A stretch of 64,000 nucleotides of DNA from OFTM10 sp964196195 (GTDB lineage: Bacteria; Actinomycetota; Acidimicrobiia; Acidimicrobiales; Aldehydirespiratoraceae): the NCBI GenBank assembly GCA_964196195.1, contig CAXMSE010000038.1, forward strand, positions 15,137 to 79,136, written 5' to 3'. Shown here one piece after another: positions 25,027 through 34,835 of this stretch; the first letter of the stretch is position 1; each line of letters opens with the position of its first letter. A program made the translations under genes and the position numbers. The notes under the pieces were generated by a model. That model saw only the letters and a list, made by a program, of their open reading frames with translations. It did not search any database and was not told the DNA's origin.

Positions 25027-27561
25027 TCACACGGACAAGCGGGCGGCGTCACCGCTCAGCAAGAGGGTGACGTCGCCTGCTGGGTCACACGACGAGCGAG
25101 CCGCCACGATCCGGTAACGACCGGGCTCGACATACCAGCCCGGATCGGTGCGATGACTCCCACCGGTTCCGGCCGGAACCCGGTCGTCGGGTGCGATCTG
25201 TCCGTACACACCATCGCCCGGGTCGAAATAGGCGAAAGCTCGCGCCGGCAGCTCGAGACTCACCACCGTGGAGGCACCCGGCTCCAGATGAACCTTGGTG
25301 AAGGCCTTCAGCTCCCTCACGGGCCGCATCACCGGAGCGTCGAGCGGCTCGACGTAGATCTGTACCACCTCGGAGCCCGGGCGGCCTCCGGTGTTGGCGA
25401 CATCCACCTCCACGGTGATGTCGGACCCGGCCGGGGCGCCGGCCACCGAGCGCGGCGCACTCATAGAGAAGGTGGTGTAGCCGAGCCCGAAGCCGAAGGG
25501 CACCAGCGGCTTCACATGCATCGCGTCGTGCCACCGATGGCCGCAAAGAACCCCCTCGCCATAACGCACCGTGCTGTTCTCCCCCGGATAGTTCGGGTAG
25601 GCCGCGAACTGCTCGTAGTGGGCTCCAACCGTGGTGGCCGCGCGCCCACCGGGCTCGAGCTCCCCCAACAACATGTCGACGAGAGCCTCGCTCAGCTCCT
25701 GGCCACCGAACCCGACGCTCAGCACCGCCGCCGGCTCGTCGATCCAGTCGAGCGCGTGGGGGGCCCCGACATTGAGCACCACGATCGTGCGCGGGTTGAC
25801 CGCCGCCACCCGCCTGATCAGTTCCGGCTGATCGCCCGGCAGCTCCCACAGATCGCGGTCGCGGCCCTCGGTCTCCCAGTCGTCGTTGGTGCCGACCACC
25901 ACCACTGCGACATCGCTCTGTTCGGCCGCCGCAACGGCTCGGGCCATGAGGTCTTCATCGGCTCGGGCGACGACACCCACGACCACGCCGCTGATCATGA
26001 AGGTGTCTCGATTGTCGAACTCCACCACCACAGTCGCTGCTTGCCCTGCGACCAGATCGACTGCCGCGGTGTACTCGATGCTGCCGAGCCCGAAGTAGGC
26101 ATCGCTCCGCTCGACGTGGCCCTCGGTGGCATCGATCACGACCTCGCCGTCGACCGACACACGGGCCCGGCCGCACTGGATCATACGAACGTCGTGAACC
26201 CCGCTCACCATGGCCACGACACTCGCCGTGATCCGGCAACTCCAGACATCGGCAGAAACGCCGGGTGCTGGTGCCCCCGACGCGAACACCTCGAGCCGAT
26301 CCGTCTCCTCGGTGGCGACGACGTCGCCATGGTGACCATGACCATCGATGAACTCCACGAGGGCAGGCCCATCGAGCAGAGGCTTGGTGAGCGCGGCAAG
26401 CGAGCGGTCGATGTGGCAGCCCTTCTCAAACACCACGCGGGTGTTGGTGAGGCGACTGCGAAGAGCCTCGACCGGCGAAGTGGCGTGATAGGCCTTCACC
26501 TTCGCCGATCCTCCACCCATGGTGCGGGCCTCCACCGCATTGGGCCCGATCACCGCCAGCGACGCGAACGATGTGGAATCGAGGGGCAAAATCCCGTCAT
26601 TGCGAAGCAGCACCGATCCCGCGGCCGCGGCAGAACGCAGAAGGAACCGATCCTCGGGGCGATCGAGGGTGTCCTCCGGCGTGGTGGGGCTCACCTCCGA
26701 CCCGAAGGCCCCGGTGCGTTCCATCAGGCGCAACAAGTCGACGACCAGAGGATCGACAGCACCGACTTCGATCGTTCCCGCCTCCACCGCCTCGCGCAGG
26801 GACTCGCCGTAGAAGCGAGCCGGCCCGGGCATCTCCAGCGAGCAGCCCGCCGCCACACTCCCCTCGGCCGAGCCCGCCGCGAACCAGTCGGTGACGACGA
26901 ACCCGTCGAAACCCCACTCACCCCGCAGAACAGTCTGAAGAAGCCATTCATGCTCGGCACAGTAGGTGCCGTTCAATCGGTTGTAGGCCGTCATGACACC
27001 CCACGCACCGGCCTCCTTCACCACCATCTCGAAGGGCAACAACACCGTCTCGCGCATCGTCCGTTCGTCGATCTGCGAATCGATGGTGTGTCGCTCGAAC
27101 TCCGAGTCGTTGGCCACGAAGTGCTTGGTGGTGGTGGCCACCCCCTGACTCTGAACCCCTCTCACGAAGGCCGCGGCCAACTTCCCGGTGAGGAACGGAT
27201 CCTCACTGAAACACTCGAAGTTGCGGCCCCCCTTCGGCGAACGATGCAGATTGACGGTGGGGGCCAGAAGAACGTGGGCCTTCTTCGCTCGCGCTTCCTC
27301 GCCGAGAAGCACCCCGAGTCGTTCGACGAGATCGACATCCCACATCGCCCCGAGACTCGAGCCCGACGGGATACACGCGGTGGGGGTGCCGGTGCCGAGA
27401 GCTCCGTCGCCTCGCGAACCATTGGGGCCGTCGGTGACCTTCACCGCGGGTACACCCACCCTGTCGATCGCGTGGGTGTACCAGAAACTGGCGCCCCCGA
27501 TGAGGGTCAGTTTCTCGTCGAGAGTCAGTTTCGCGATGAGGGCATCGATCTGGTCGGTCAC
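25027..27561 (-). CDS. Glycoside hydrolase family 3 beta-glucosidase with PA14 insert
   Basis: 844 residues. The N-terminal TIM barrel includes KVTDGPNGSRG, KHFVANDSE and GFVVTDWFAAG (nucleophile Asp about 225). The alpha/beta sandwich has VGTNDDWETEGRDR. A PA14-like insert (about 420-560, with VHDVRMIQCGRARVSVDG) lies between them, and a fibronectin-III-like C-terminal domain contains GRPGSEVVQIYVEPL. No signal peptide is seen, so it is likely intracellular and acts on imported glucosides or xylosides. The GTG at 27561 begins VTDQIDALIAKLTLDEK, the usual GH3 start; upstream open frame is antisense to a neighbouring pseudogene. Confidence 0.9.
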   Translation of the reverse strand: MTDQIDALIAKLTLDEKLTLIGGASFWYTHAIDRVGVPAVKVTDGPNGSRGDGALGTGTPTACIPSGSSLGAMWDVDLVERLGVLLGEEARAKKAHVLLAPTVNLHRSPKGGRNFECFSEDPFLTGKLAAAFVRGVQSQGVATTTKHFVANDSEFERHTIDSQIDERTMRETVLLPFEMVVKEAGAWGVMTAYNRLNGTYCAEHEWLLQTVLRGEWGFDGFVVTDWFAAGSAEGSVAAGCSLEMPGPARFYGESLREAVEAGTIEVGAVDPLVVDLLRLMERTGAFGSEVSPTTPEDTLDRPEDRFLLRSAAAAGSVLLRNDGILPLDSTSFASLAVIGPNAVEARTMGGGSAKVKAYHATSPVEALRSRLTNTRVVFEKGCHIDRSLAALTKPLLDGPALVEFIDGHGHHGDVVATEETDRLEVFASGAPAPGVSADVWSCRITASVVAMVSGVHDVRMIQCGRARVSVDGEVVIDATEGHVERSDAYFGLGSIEYTAAVDLVAGQAATVVVEFDNRDTFMISGVVVGVVARADEDLMARAVAAAEQSDVAVVVVGTNDDWETEGRDRDLWELPGDQPELIRRVAAVNPRTIVVLNVGAPHALDWIDEPAAVLSVGFGGQELSEALVDMLLGELEPGGRAATTVGAHYEQFAAYPNYPGENSTVRYGEGVLCGHRWHDAMHVKPLVPFGFGLGYTTFSMSAPRSVAGAPAGSDITVEVDVANTGGRPGSEVVQIYVEPLDAPVMRPVRELKAFTKVHLEPGASTVVSLELPARAFAYFDPGDGVYGQIAPDDRVPAGTGGSHRTDPGWYVEPGRYRIVAARSSCDPAGDVTLLLSGDAARLSV

Positions 27562-27590
27562 GCGCCGATCCTCCCACACCGGTTCCCCGA

Positions 27591-28756
27591 TCAGGGCTGA
27601 GGGATCTGAAACCCCCGAGCGACTTCTGGTCGACGCAGCTTCCAGATCAGGCCGTCGTAGAAGAGGTGCAGAGCACCGAGGGTCAAGAACACGAACGCGT
27701 AGACCTCGTAACTGGTGTAGCTCCTCAGAACGAAGATCAAGGCGGCGATGGCCGCCCCGTACACGGCGACGATCCCCAAGGGCCCGAGCGGGCTGCGAAC
27801 GGCTCGTCCAAGGGGCGCCCCGTCGTCGGTGACCTCGTCGGGATAACGGTCGCCGAGATGGTTGTGAACGATCAGGAAGACTCCGCGGCGTGGGAACCCA
27901 CATAACCGACGAACCCCGCAACCGGCGAAATTATTGTGAGTCCGATGAGGGCCGTGGTGGACACGAGATACACCCACTTGGCCGGGTTGACCTGCTCGGA
28001 AGCCAGCTCCTGGCGAACCCACGACCACAGGAGAACAAGCACAACCACAGCCATCACGGGAAGGATCCATCGCGCCACAGGCGCCGCATCGGTGAGCACC
28101 GACAGGCCTTTCTGATTGCGGCCGCCCAAGCCCGCATCCGCGACCCGGTCGGGCGTCGCCGAATCCGCAGTGGCGACCACCAGTGCCAGGATCAACAGCG
28201 ACCACAGGAGCCGATGCTCGACCGTGCCATCGGATTGGCCGACCTTGCGACCATAGATCCGGGCTATGCCGTAACGCTGCTGAAGGGTGTGGCCCGCGTT
28301 CCACACCGCCGCGATCACCGCGATCACGACCGGGTCGAGCTGGAGTCCGACCAGTACCGCGACGACGAACACCGCCGGGGTGATCGCGAAGATCACCGGC
28401 CTCGACTTGTAGACGTGGGCATCGCCTTATACCAGCGGCACGGTGAACGACTGATGCGATACCGAGAAGAGCAGGGTGGCCCCCACCAGCCATTCGATGC
28501 GGTCGACGTCGCCGGCCCAGACCAGCGCCAAGGCCGAGAACGGCACCCACGCCAAAGACATCGCGATGTCCCACAAAGGCCCACGGATCCAGCGCGTCGC
28601 CGGGCGCGGCCGGGTCGGAGGCGACGTGACTTCTGGCTCGATGCTCTGCACTCCGAACACATTGCCGCGCCCAAGCCTCAGGTCAAGGGGCACAACTGGG
28701 CCATCTGACCCAACCGACCGGGGAATTTGGGTCTGACGGCCCCTGCTGTCGGCCAT
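27591..28756 (-). pseudogene. Broken polytopic membrane protein gene (one in-frame TAA and one frameshift)
   Basis: Three consecutive pieces form one protein of about 390 residues with many helices. Part 1 (28756-28427) ends SFTVPLV then TAA. The same frame continues GDAHVYKSRPVIFAITPAV to 27872, where GSHAAE is followed by TCTTCC; losing one base there shifts to the frame FLIVHNHLGDRYPDEV, which ends RGFQIPQP. Both lesions fall where a Tyr codon (TAC) would be expected: TAC to TAA, and TAC to TC. The family is not identified. If the sequence is an assembly with uncorrected errors, the gene could be intact in the living cell. Confidence 0.75.
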
Positions 28757-28836
28757 GTTCCCCTACACCTCGACGCCTGACGATCCGATGCACTGGGGCG
28801 GGAGTGCCCCGGACCAAGAACCCAGGGAGGTGTCGG

Positions 28837-29862
28837 ATGCTCGAACCAACCAACAGCGTCTATCTCGACCCTCCTCGATCCTCGCGCGTCGCCCCCGCAG
28901 CGAAAGGCGCCCACAGCGGACGCGCGGCCGCCGCCGGCATTTTCATCTTCGTCGGCCTACTCGGTCTCACCGTGGCCGCGCTGCTGAGTGGAATCCGGGC
29001 CATGCTCCACGACTCCAAAGCACTCAGCGATGCGATCGACACCACCCTCGACGAACCCGTCGTCCAAGAGGAGATCGAACGCGAAGTCGCCGATGCCATC
29101 GTGAAGGGTCTCTTCGATCAGGACAACAACGGGTTGGCGTCTGTCGTCGGGTTCGACGTCTCGGCAGAGGTCGAACGGCTTGCTCCCCTCGTGATCGCCG
29201 ACCCTGCCTTTCGCTCCGAGCTGAGGGCTCTGTTCATCGATGGTCACCAGCGGATCCTGTTCGAGCCTTCAAGGGCCGCCCTCGACTTCTCTCCCATCAC
29301 CGCCGCCGTACTTGGTGTCATCGAACGCGAATCACCCGAACTCGCCCGGATCGTGCCCGCCGACAAGCTGCTCCTCACCATCGACGGCGATCGCCTACCA
29401 GACCTCACCACACCGATGGCCGGCCTCGATCGCTCCCTGCTGATCGCTTTTGTCTTCTCACTCGCAATCCCGCTCGCCGCGCTCACCCACCCTCGTCGCC
29501 ATCGTGTGCTCGCCTGGGTCGGACGCTGGCTGATCACAACCAGTCTGGCCGGCGGCTTGGCCGCGGTCGGCCTGCCCTACCTGGCCGGAAACCTCTCGGG
29601 CTACACCGCAGTGGAGGTCGCCGTGAGGGCTCTCACCGTGCGCCTTCTCGGTCCCGCGGTACTTGCCGGCATCGTCGGGATGGCGATGGTGTCCGCCGCC
29701 GCAGTTCTGAAGAGCCGGGAGCGACGCCGTATCACCGACGAGGGCGCCGCCGCCGCCCTGGGCGTCAACGAGCCGCCCCTGAGTCCGGCCCAGGCGAGCC
29801 CCCAGCTGGAGCTAAGCCAGCGGGGTCTGGTGGATGCAGGCCGACCCCTCACCGATATCTGA
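28837..29862 (+). CDS. Four- to five-helix membrane protein of unknown function
   Basis: 341 residues. Helix 1 (about 35-57, AGIFIFVGLLGLTVAALLSG) precedes an extracytoplasmic domain of about 130 residues rich in acidic helices (VQEEIEREVADAIVKGLFDQ). Three further helices follow (LLIAFVFSLAIPLAAL, LITTSLAGGLAAVGLPYLAG, LLGPAVLAGIVGMAMVSAAAV) and a cytoplasmic tail. GGGAGG before the ATG at 28837 fixes this start over an in-frame ATG 33 bases earlier. The helix-domain-helices plan is common in actinobacterial integral membrane proteins of unknown role. Confidence 0.7.
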   Translation: MLEPTNSVYLDPPRSSRVAPAAKGAHSGRAAAAGIFIFVGLLGLTVAALLSGIRAMLHDSKALSDAIDTTLDEPVVQEEIEREVADAIVKGLFDQDNNGLASVVGFDVSAEVERLAPLVIADPAFRSELRALFIDGHQRILFEPSRAALDFSPITAAVLGVIERESPELARIVPADKLLLTIDGDRLPDLTTPMAGLDRSLLIAFVFSLAIPLAALTHPRRHRVLAWVGRWLITTSLAGGLAAVGLPYLAGNLSGYTAVEVAVRALTVRLLGPAVLAGIVGMAMVSAAAVLKSRERRRITDEGAAAALGVNEPPLSPAQASPQLELSQRGLVDAGRPLTDI

Positions 29863-29971
29863 GACCAGCCGAGCCGAGCACTCCAGCGCCCATGTCGTCG
29901 CTTGCTCACGTAGGCACCTAGCCTGCCGATGGCCTTCGGAATGCGGCATCCTCGAGAGGACGGACCCACCG

Positions 29972-31171
29972 ATGAAACGATTGAGCGCGGCGCTTGGCGC
30001 CATTGTCATTTTCGCGGCAGCCTGCGGCAGCGACGCGAGCGATGTGTTGCAGGAGCTGGGGTTATCCGCAGCCGAAGCGGATTGCTTCGCCAGCGAGTAC
30101 GAGGCCCGAGACCTCGACATCAATCGGGTTCTTCGCGCCGATGAAGGCGAGTTGACCGAAGTCGAGCAGCAAGCCGTGGTGGAGGTTGCGAGTGCGTGTG
30201 TGGGCGGAGGCGCCGACACCACCACCGACACTTCCGGCGACTCCGATTCAAACGACGACCCCGACGACGACGACCCCGACGACGACGGCCCCGACGACGG
30301 CACCGCAGCCTCCGACACCAGCGGCGACAACTCCGACCCCAACAGCGGCGCTCTCAGCTACGACGATCTGAGCCTGTTCGAACGGGCCTTCGCCGACGGC
30401 ATGATCGAAGAAGGTGTGTCCACCGAAGCGGCCGTCTGCATCATCAATGAGTTCGGGTCCGCAGATATCAGCCTTCTGGAATTCATGGACGTCGACGCGG
30501 CCGATGAGCCCACCGACGAAATGCTTGCCGCCATCTTCCGCTGCGGCGATGAGTTGATTGACGCCGGCGCATTCGACTTCAGCAGCCCCGATCCCGTCAC
30601 TGACGGTGTCACCTACGGCGACGACCCGGAAATGGATCTGCTCTGGGACATGTGCGAGGTCGGCGATGGCGAAGCCTGCGACCAACTCTTCTTCATCTCC
30701 CCCTTCGGGAGCGACTACGAGGAGTTCGGCAACACCTGCGGCTTCCGCTTCGAGCTGAGCACCGTCCTGTGCGCCGATGAACTGGGCGGCTCGACGGGCG
30801 GGACAAGCTACGGGGACGATCCTCTGCTCGACAATCTCTACGACGAGTGCAGCGCCGGAAACATGTTGTCGTGCGACAACCTCTTCATCGAATCCCCGGT
30901 CGACTCAGAGTACGAGACCTACGGCAGCACGTGCGGCGGAGTCGAGCCCGACACCTTCGGGGGCTGCGCCAGCGATCCCATGTTCTACGGCGACGACGTC
31001 CATTTCGACGGGCTCTACGACTCGTGCGGCGCCGGCGACATGGCTGCCTGCGACGAGCTCTACCTGTTCTCCGCGATGGGTTCTGAGTACGAGAGCTACG
31101 GCAGCTCCTGTGGTGAAATCGCCACCACCGAGGAGTTCGGTAGCTGCGAAGCGGTCTACGGTAAAACGTAG
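29972..31171 (+). CDS. Lipoprotein with three Cys-containing YGDD repeats
   Basis: 399 residues. The signal peptide MKRLSAALGAIVIFAAAC ends in lipobox AAAC. Two related helical modules follow (LSAAEADCFASEYEAR; VSTEAAVCIINEFGSA), separated by an Asp-rich linker (DDPDDDDPDDDGPDDG). The C-terminal half has three copies of a module of about 45 residues, starting TYGDDPEMDLLWDMC, SYGDDPLLDNLYDEC and FYGDDVHFDGLYDSC. Each ends GS-YE--G-TCG, with conserved Cys and acidic residues that could bind a divalent metal. The function is unknown; it is probably a surface-exposed structural or binding protein. Confidence 0.75.
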   Translation: MKRLSAALGAIVIFAAACGSDASDVLQELGLSAAEADCFASEYEARDLDINRVLRADEGELTEVEQQAVVEVASACVGGGADTTTDTSGDSDSNDDPDDDDPDDDGPDDGTAASDTSGDNSDPNSGALSYDDLSLFERAFADGMIEEGVSTEAAVCIINEFGSADISLLEFMDVDAADEPTDEMLAAIFRCGDELIDAGAFDFSSPDPVTDGVTYGDDPEMDLLWDMCEVGDGEACDQLFFISPFGSDYEEFGNTCGFRFELSTVLCADELGGSTGGTSYGDDPLLDNLYDECSAGNMLSCDNLFIESPVDSEYETYGSTCGGVEPDTFGGCASDPMFYGDDVHFDGLYDSCGAGDMAACDELYLFSAMGSEYESYGSSCGEIATTEEFGSCEAVYGKT

Positions 31172-31173
31172 CT

Positions 31174-32409
31174 CTACAGGTCGGAGCGCTCCGCGGCCGG
31201 CATGTGGAGTTCGAACGCGCCGTGCAACGCCGATACGGCCCTTTCCGCCTCGGTCTCACGCACCACACACGAGATGCGGATGGCCGAAGTGGAGATCATC
31301 TCGATATTGATCCCAGCTGCCGACAACGTTTCGAACATGGTGGCGGCGACACCGGGGTTTGTCTTCATGCCTGCGCCGATGAGGCTGACCCGGGCGATCT
31401 CGTCATCGGTGATCGACCCGGTTGCACCGATCTCTTCGACGATCGCCTCCACGGTGGCCGTGGCGGCGGGCGTCTGCTCGTGGGGCAGGGTGAAGCTGAT
31501 ATCGGTGGATCCCTCGGCCGAGACGTTCTGCACGATCATGTCGACATTGACGTCGGCGTCGGCCAGTGCCCGGAAAAGCTGGGCGGCGACACCAGGCCGA
31601 TCAGATGCCCCCGACACCGTCATCTTGGCCTCGGAGGTGTCGTGGATGACGGCAGAGATGATGGCTCTTTCCATATTTTCCTCCTCGGTAACCCACGTGC
31701 CCGGCACCCAGCTGAAGGCGCTCCGGACGTGGAGCCGCACCCCGAAGGTGCGGGCGAGTTCGACCGACCGCATGGCCGGCTTGGGACAACCGGTCGCGGT
31801 CATCTCCAGAAGTTCATCGAACGAGATCTGATCCATCTTGCGGGCCTCGGCCACTACACGGGGGTCGGTCGTGAACACGCCGGGAACGTCGGTGTACAGC
31901 TCACAGGCGTCGGCACCCAATGCGTGCGCCAGCGCCACCGCGGTGGTATCGGAGCCGCCACGGCCGAAGAAGGTGACGTCGCGATCTGTTGACACACCCT
32001 GGCTGCCGCCAACCACGGGAACCCGCCCCTCATCGAGGCTCGCCTGGATGCGCCCGGGCCGAACATCGAGGATCTTGGCGTTGCGATGGGTGGTGTCGGT
32101 GATGAACCCGGCCTGGCTACCCGTGAACGAATCCGATTCGATTCCGCGATCATGCAGCGCCATAGACACGAGGGCGCACGCCTTGCGTTCGCCTCCGGTG
32201 ATGAGCATGTCCATCTCACGGCCCGGCTTGGTGGTGGACACCTGATCGGCGAGGCGGAGAAGCTCATCGGTCTCCTTGCCCATAGCCGACACGACGAGCA
32301 CCACCTGGTCGCCTCGCTTACGACAACGGGCGACGTGATCGGCCACTTCACGGATTCGATCCGGATCGCTGACCGAAGTGCCGCCGAACTTCTGTACGAG
32401 CAGGGCCAC
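31174..32409 (-). CDS. lysC: Aspartate kinase
   Basis: 411 residues. Phosphorylates aspartate, the first step to lysine, threonine, methionine and diaminopimelate. The kinase domain has VQKFGGTSVSD, MLITGGERKACALVS, FFGRGGSDTTAVALA and YTDVPGVFTTDPR. Two C-terminal ACT domains contain VSGASDRPGVAAQLFRAL and SLIGAGMKTNPGVAATMF, the sites of Lys/Thr feedback in the family. A GTG start gives VALLVQKFGG. An internal start for a separate beta subunit, known in actinobacteria, is possible but not tested. asd is not adjacent. It ends 2 bases from the convergent lipoprotein stop. Confidence 0.95.
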   Translation of the reverse strand: MALLVQKFGGTSVSDPDRIREVADHVARCRKRGDQVVLVVSAMGKETDELLRLADQVSTTKPGREMDMLITGGERKACALVSMALHDRGIESDSFTGSQAGFITDTTHRNAKILDVRPGRIQASLDEGRVPVVGGSQGVSTDRDVTFFGRGGSDTTAVALAHALGADACELYTDVPGVFTTDPRVVAEARKMDQISFDELLEMTATGCPKPAMRSVELARTFGVRLHVRSAFSWVPGTWVTEEENMERAIISAVIHDTSEAKMTVSGASDRPGVAAQLFRALADADVNVDMIVQNVSAEGSTDISFTLPHEQTPAATATVEAIVEEIGATGSITDDEIARVSLIGAGMKTNPGVAATMFETLSAAGINIEMISTSAIRISCVVRETEAERAVSALHGAFELHMPAAERSDL

Positions 32410-32467
32410 GATCAGTGAGGCTATCCGAGCCGGCGATGCCCACCGCTCAGTTTTACCACGCCGTGAT

Positions 32468-33805
32468 TCAGCCCCCTTGCTCAGAGTCCTCGACGACCTC
32501 GGCCGACTCGCGGGCCGCGGAGGCGTAGATCCCCTTGCTCATCAAGGAGAACTCCTGGTCGCGGCGGGCCTGGTAGATCTCCGCACGCCTGCCGTGGGCA
32601 CTGATCGACGTCGGGTCGGCCTGCACGGCCAGTTCGACCAGGTGACAGGCGAGACGGAGATCGCCGCCGTCGGCCACCTCGCAGGCCCGCGCGCTGAGGG
32701 CATCGACACCACCGACGAGGCCGGCGATCTCCGCGGCGTAGACGGCCTCCGGTGCCGGCTTGAGGTGGGCCGGATTCTTGTCCCACCAGCCTCCATAGAG
32801 TCGCCAAAGGTTGCGCACGACGAACTCGGGCTCGTCGTAGACGGGCTGCATCCAGGGCCTCGTGATCAGATCGTCGGGCACGGTGACCGAATGGACGATG
32901 GCATCTAGGGTTTCGCCGTTGTTCATCATCTCGAGGGTCTCTCGGGTGAGCAGCTCCAGCGCGGTGGCGAGGTCGTCGAGGACCCGATCCACGCGCTCGA
33001 CGCCGTGAACCGGAAGCCCGTGGGCCGGAAGCAGCCAATCCGCACGAAAACCCTGCATCGTGCGCAAGGCCTCGGCCCACTCCCGCGGGTAACGCTGCAC
33101 CTTCTGAGGATTCCCACAGTTGGGAAACACCCAGGTCACGAGATCCCCGACGCAAAGAGCCCGATGCTCCGGCACCCACGCCCAGAGATGATCGTCGGTC
33201 TCGCCCTTGGAATGGCGCAGCTCAAAACTGAGGCCACCCACCTCGACGGCGAGATCGCGACCGAACTCGATGGTGGGCCACATGACATCTTCGTTGAGGA
33301 AGCGGAAGCCGTCACCCACCCTCATGCCGTGACGCTTCGAGATCCCACCGAACTGGCGGAGGTTGATGTCGATGTTGTAGCCGTTGGTGAGCTGGTATCT
33401 CTCGAAGCGGGGGGCCACCGCCTCATGGGCGATCACTGAGGGGCGGGGCCGCTCACCGGCCTGGGCCTCCGCCGCGAATGCCGCGCTGCCGCCGACATGG
33501 TCGACGTGGCCGTGGGTGTAGACGACGGTGTCGACCGGCTCGGTCGACCAGCCCCGAAGAGCGCCGAGCACTTCAGCACCCTTGTTGTTGCTGGACGTGT
33601 CGAAACACACGAGGCCCGCATCGGTCTTGAAGGTGATGACATGGCTGAACGACTCGACGATCGACAAGCCGTCGGCCAGGGCACTCACCTTCTGGGTCAC
33701 ACGATTCACAGCCTCGTCGTGTTTGCCGGCATCGATCACCCGTGACGAGAGCTCGACGGGATCCTCGGTAACGATGGGGAGCTGTCGTTGCAGTTTGCCG
33801 ATCAT
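32468..33805 (-). CDS. MBL-fold alkyl-sulfatase-like hydrolase
   Basis: 445 residues. The metal site THGHVDH is at residues 97-103, with later ligands in HSKGETDDH and LLPAHGLP. The C-terminal half has the alkyl-sulfatase dimerisation region (RNLWRLYGGWWDKNPAHLKP) and ends with a helical repeat domain. The family cleaves alkyl sulfates or related esters; the substrate here is unknown. No signal peptide, unlike secreted SdsA-type enzymes. The ATG at 33805 is in line with the family start. Confidence 0.85.
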   Translation of the reverse strand: MIGKLQRQLPIVTEDPVELSSRVIDAGKHDEAVNRVTQKVSALADGLSIVESFSHVITFKTDAGLVCFDTSSNNKGAEVLGALRGWSTEPVDTVVYTHGHVDHVGGSAAFAAEAQAGERPRPSVIAHEAVAPRFERYQLTNGYNIDINLRQFGGISKRHGMRVGDGFRFLNEDVMWPTIEFGRDLAVEVGGLSFELRHSKGETDDHLWAWVPEHRALCVGDLVTWVFPNCGNPQKVQRYPREWAEALRTMQGFRADWLLPAHGLPVHGVERVDRVLDDLATALELLTRETLEMMNNGETLDAIVHSVTVPDDLITRPWMQPVYDEPEFVVRNLWRLYGGWWDKNPAHLKPAPEAVYAAEIAGLVGGVDALSARACEVADGGDLRLACHLVELAVQADPTSISAHGRRAEIYQARRDQEFSLMSKGIYASAARESAEVVEDSEQGG

Positions 33806-33828
33806 CGCCAGACGTTATGTCGGGCCGG

Positions 33829-34383
33829 TCAACGTGTCACAAAGAGCTCGATGCTGCGTTCGCCGTCTGCACGCGCCTGACCAGCCCATACCTCGTCGAC
33901 GAGGGGGAGAGAAGGCAGGGCAACCGCCGAGCTCGCCTCGATGTCGAGGACGGCCACGAGGTGGCGGTGATCGGCGAATACCGCGCTGCGGCTGTCGACC
34001 TCCAGGCCCCCGAGCTGAGCCAAGGAGTCGCGGATGCGGGCCGCGGGCTCACCGTAATCGTCCACCACGGGGCCGAACTCGAGCTGGCGACCGAGGCCAG
34101 CCTCGCCCACCCGTTCCCATGTCGGCTTGTGGTTGCGCCGACGAAGACCCGCCATCCGGAGACGGCGGACCAGCACCCGACTGTCGACCAGTTCCGCGCC
34201 GAGCGCCACGGCCCGGCCGTGGTCGACCCTGTCGATGTCGTAGTGGTCGCCCTGAAAGCCGAGCCGGCGCTTGCCCAAGCGCTGGGCGAACCGGTGCAGC
34301 TCCTCGTAGGAGTGGTCGCTCACCAGATGGGCCCAGCGGGTTCCCCGCCACTCCCAGCGGGCATCATCGACGAGCACGGACAT
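33829..34383 (-). CDS. DUF4031 family protein
   Basis: 184 residues. MSVLVDDARWEWRGTRWAHL followed by SYEELHRFAQRLGKRR and FQGDHYDI is the DUF4031 signature, a small conserved domain of unknown function occurring near nucleotide-related genes. The C-terminal half (VDDYGEPAARIRDSL) is less conserved. The ATG at 34383 starts exactly at the domain; 31 upstream residues of the open frame are rejected because they overlap the promoter of the divergent gene. Confidence 0.8.
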   Translation of the reverse strand: MSVLVDDARWEWRGTRWAHLVSDHSYEELHRFAQRLGKRRLGFQGDHYDIDRVDHGRAVALGAELVDSRVLVRRLRMAGLRRRNHKPTWERVGEAGLGRQLEFGPVVDDYGEPAARIRDSLAQLGGLEVDSRSAVFADHRHLVAVLDIEASSAVALPSLPLVDEVWAGQARADGERSIELFVTR

Positions 34384-34438
34384 TGGGGCACCGTAGCGCC
34401 GGCTGCCTCGTCCGGCTCCCGCGTGACAGACTGCTCCG

Positions 34439-34828
34439 GTGATCGACGCCACCACCGACGAGGTGTTGCTGTGCATCCCGGCCCGACCGGAGTACGGGCG
34501 GATTGTTCGCGTCGGAGCGGCCGCTCTGGGCTTGCGTCAGTCCATGTCGTTCTCGGAAATCGATGATCTCCGACTCGCCATCGACGAGGCCATGATCCTG
34601 CTGCTCGACGGCCTCACCGTCGACACCGAGACCAACATCGACATCGTCTTTCGCGTCGACGACGGCCACCTCGAACTCGAAGCGGGCCGAAGCACCCGCA
34701 GCCAACTTCGTGATGCGGCCGTGCAGCGATTCGACTCGATCACCTCGGGCCTGATCGACGACTACGACGTCGATCTGGAAAGGGGCTGGCTGCGCCTGAC
34801 GAAGACCGCTGCCCCAGTCGACGCCTGA
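34439..34828 (+). CDS. Anti-sigma-factor-like ATPase (HATPase fold)
   Basis: 129 residues resembling RsbW/SpoIIAB-type proteins. IPARPEYGRIVRVGAAALG matches their first strand-helix unit, and FSEIDDLRLAIDEAMILLLDG the N-box helix (usually DDLRLAVxEACxN). The Asn is replaced and the G1/G2 glycine loops are not evident, so ATP binding may be lost. Acidic overall. No sigma factor gene lies next to it. GTG start 55 bases from the divergent DUF4031 gene. Confidence 0.65.
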   Translation: MIDATTDEVLLCIPARPEYGRIVRVGAAALGLRQSMSFSEIDDLRLAIDEAMILLLDGLTVDTETNIDIVFRVDDGHLELEAGRSTRSQLRDAAVQRFDSITSGLIDDYDVDLERGWLRLTKTAAPVDA

Positions 34829-34835
34829 CCCCTCG

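Noticed and set aside
24944..25069. 41-codon ORF with a good ribosome site after the giant gene
   Set aside because: It runs into the end of the convergent glycosidase gene and its Arg-rich sequence looks like antisense translation.
25000..27600. 866-codon open frame antisense to the GH3 gene
   Set aside because: The amino-acid composition is rich in His, Arg and Gly with no domain, and it is the mirror of well-conserved GH3 codons.
27872..28429. In-frame TAA as programmed read-through or recoding
   Set aside because: A frameshift in the same gene makes simple decay or sequence error the better explanation.
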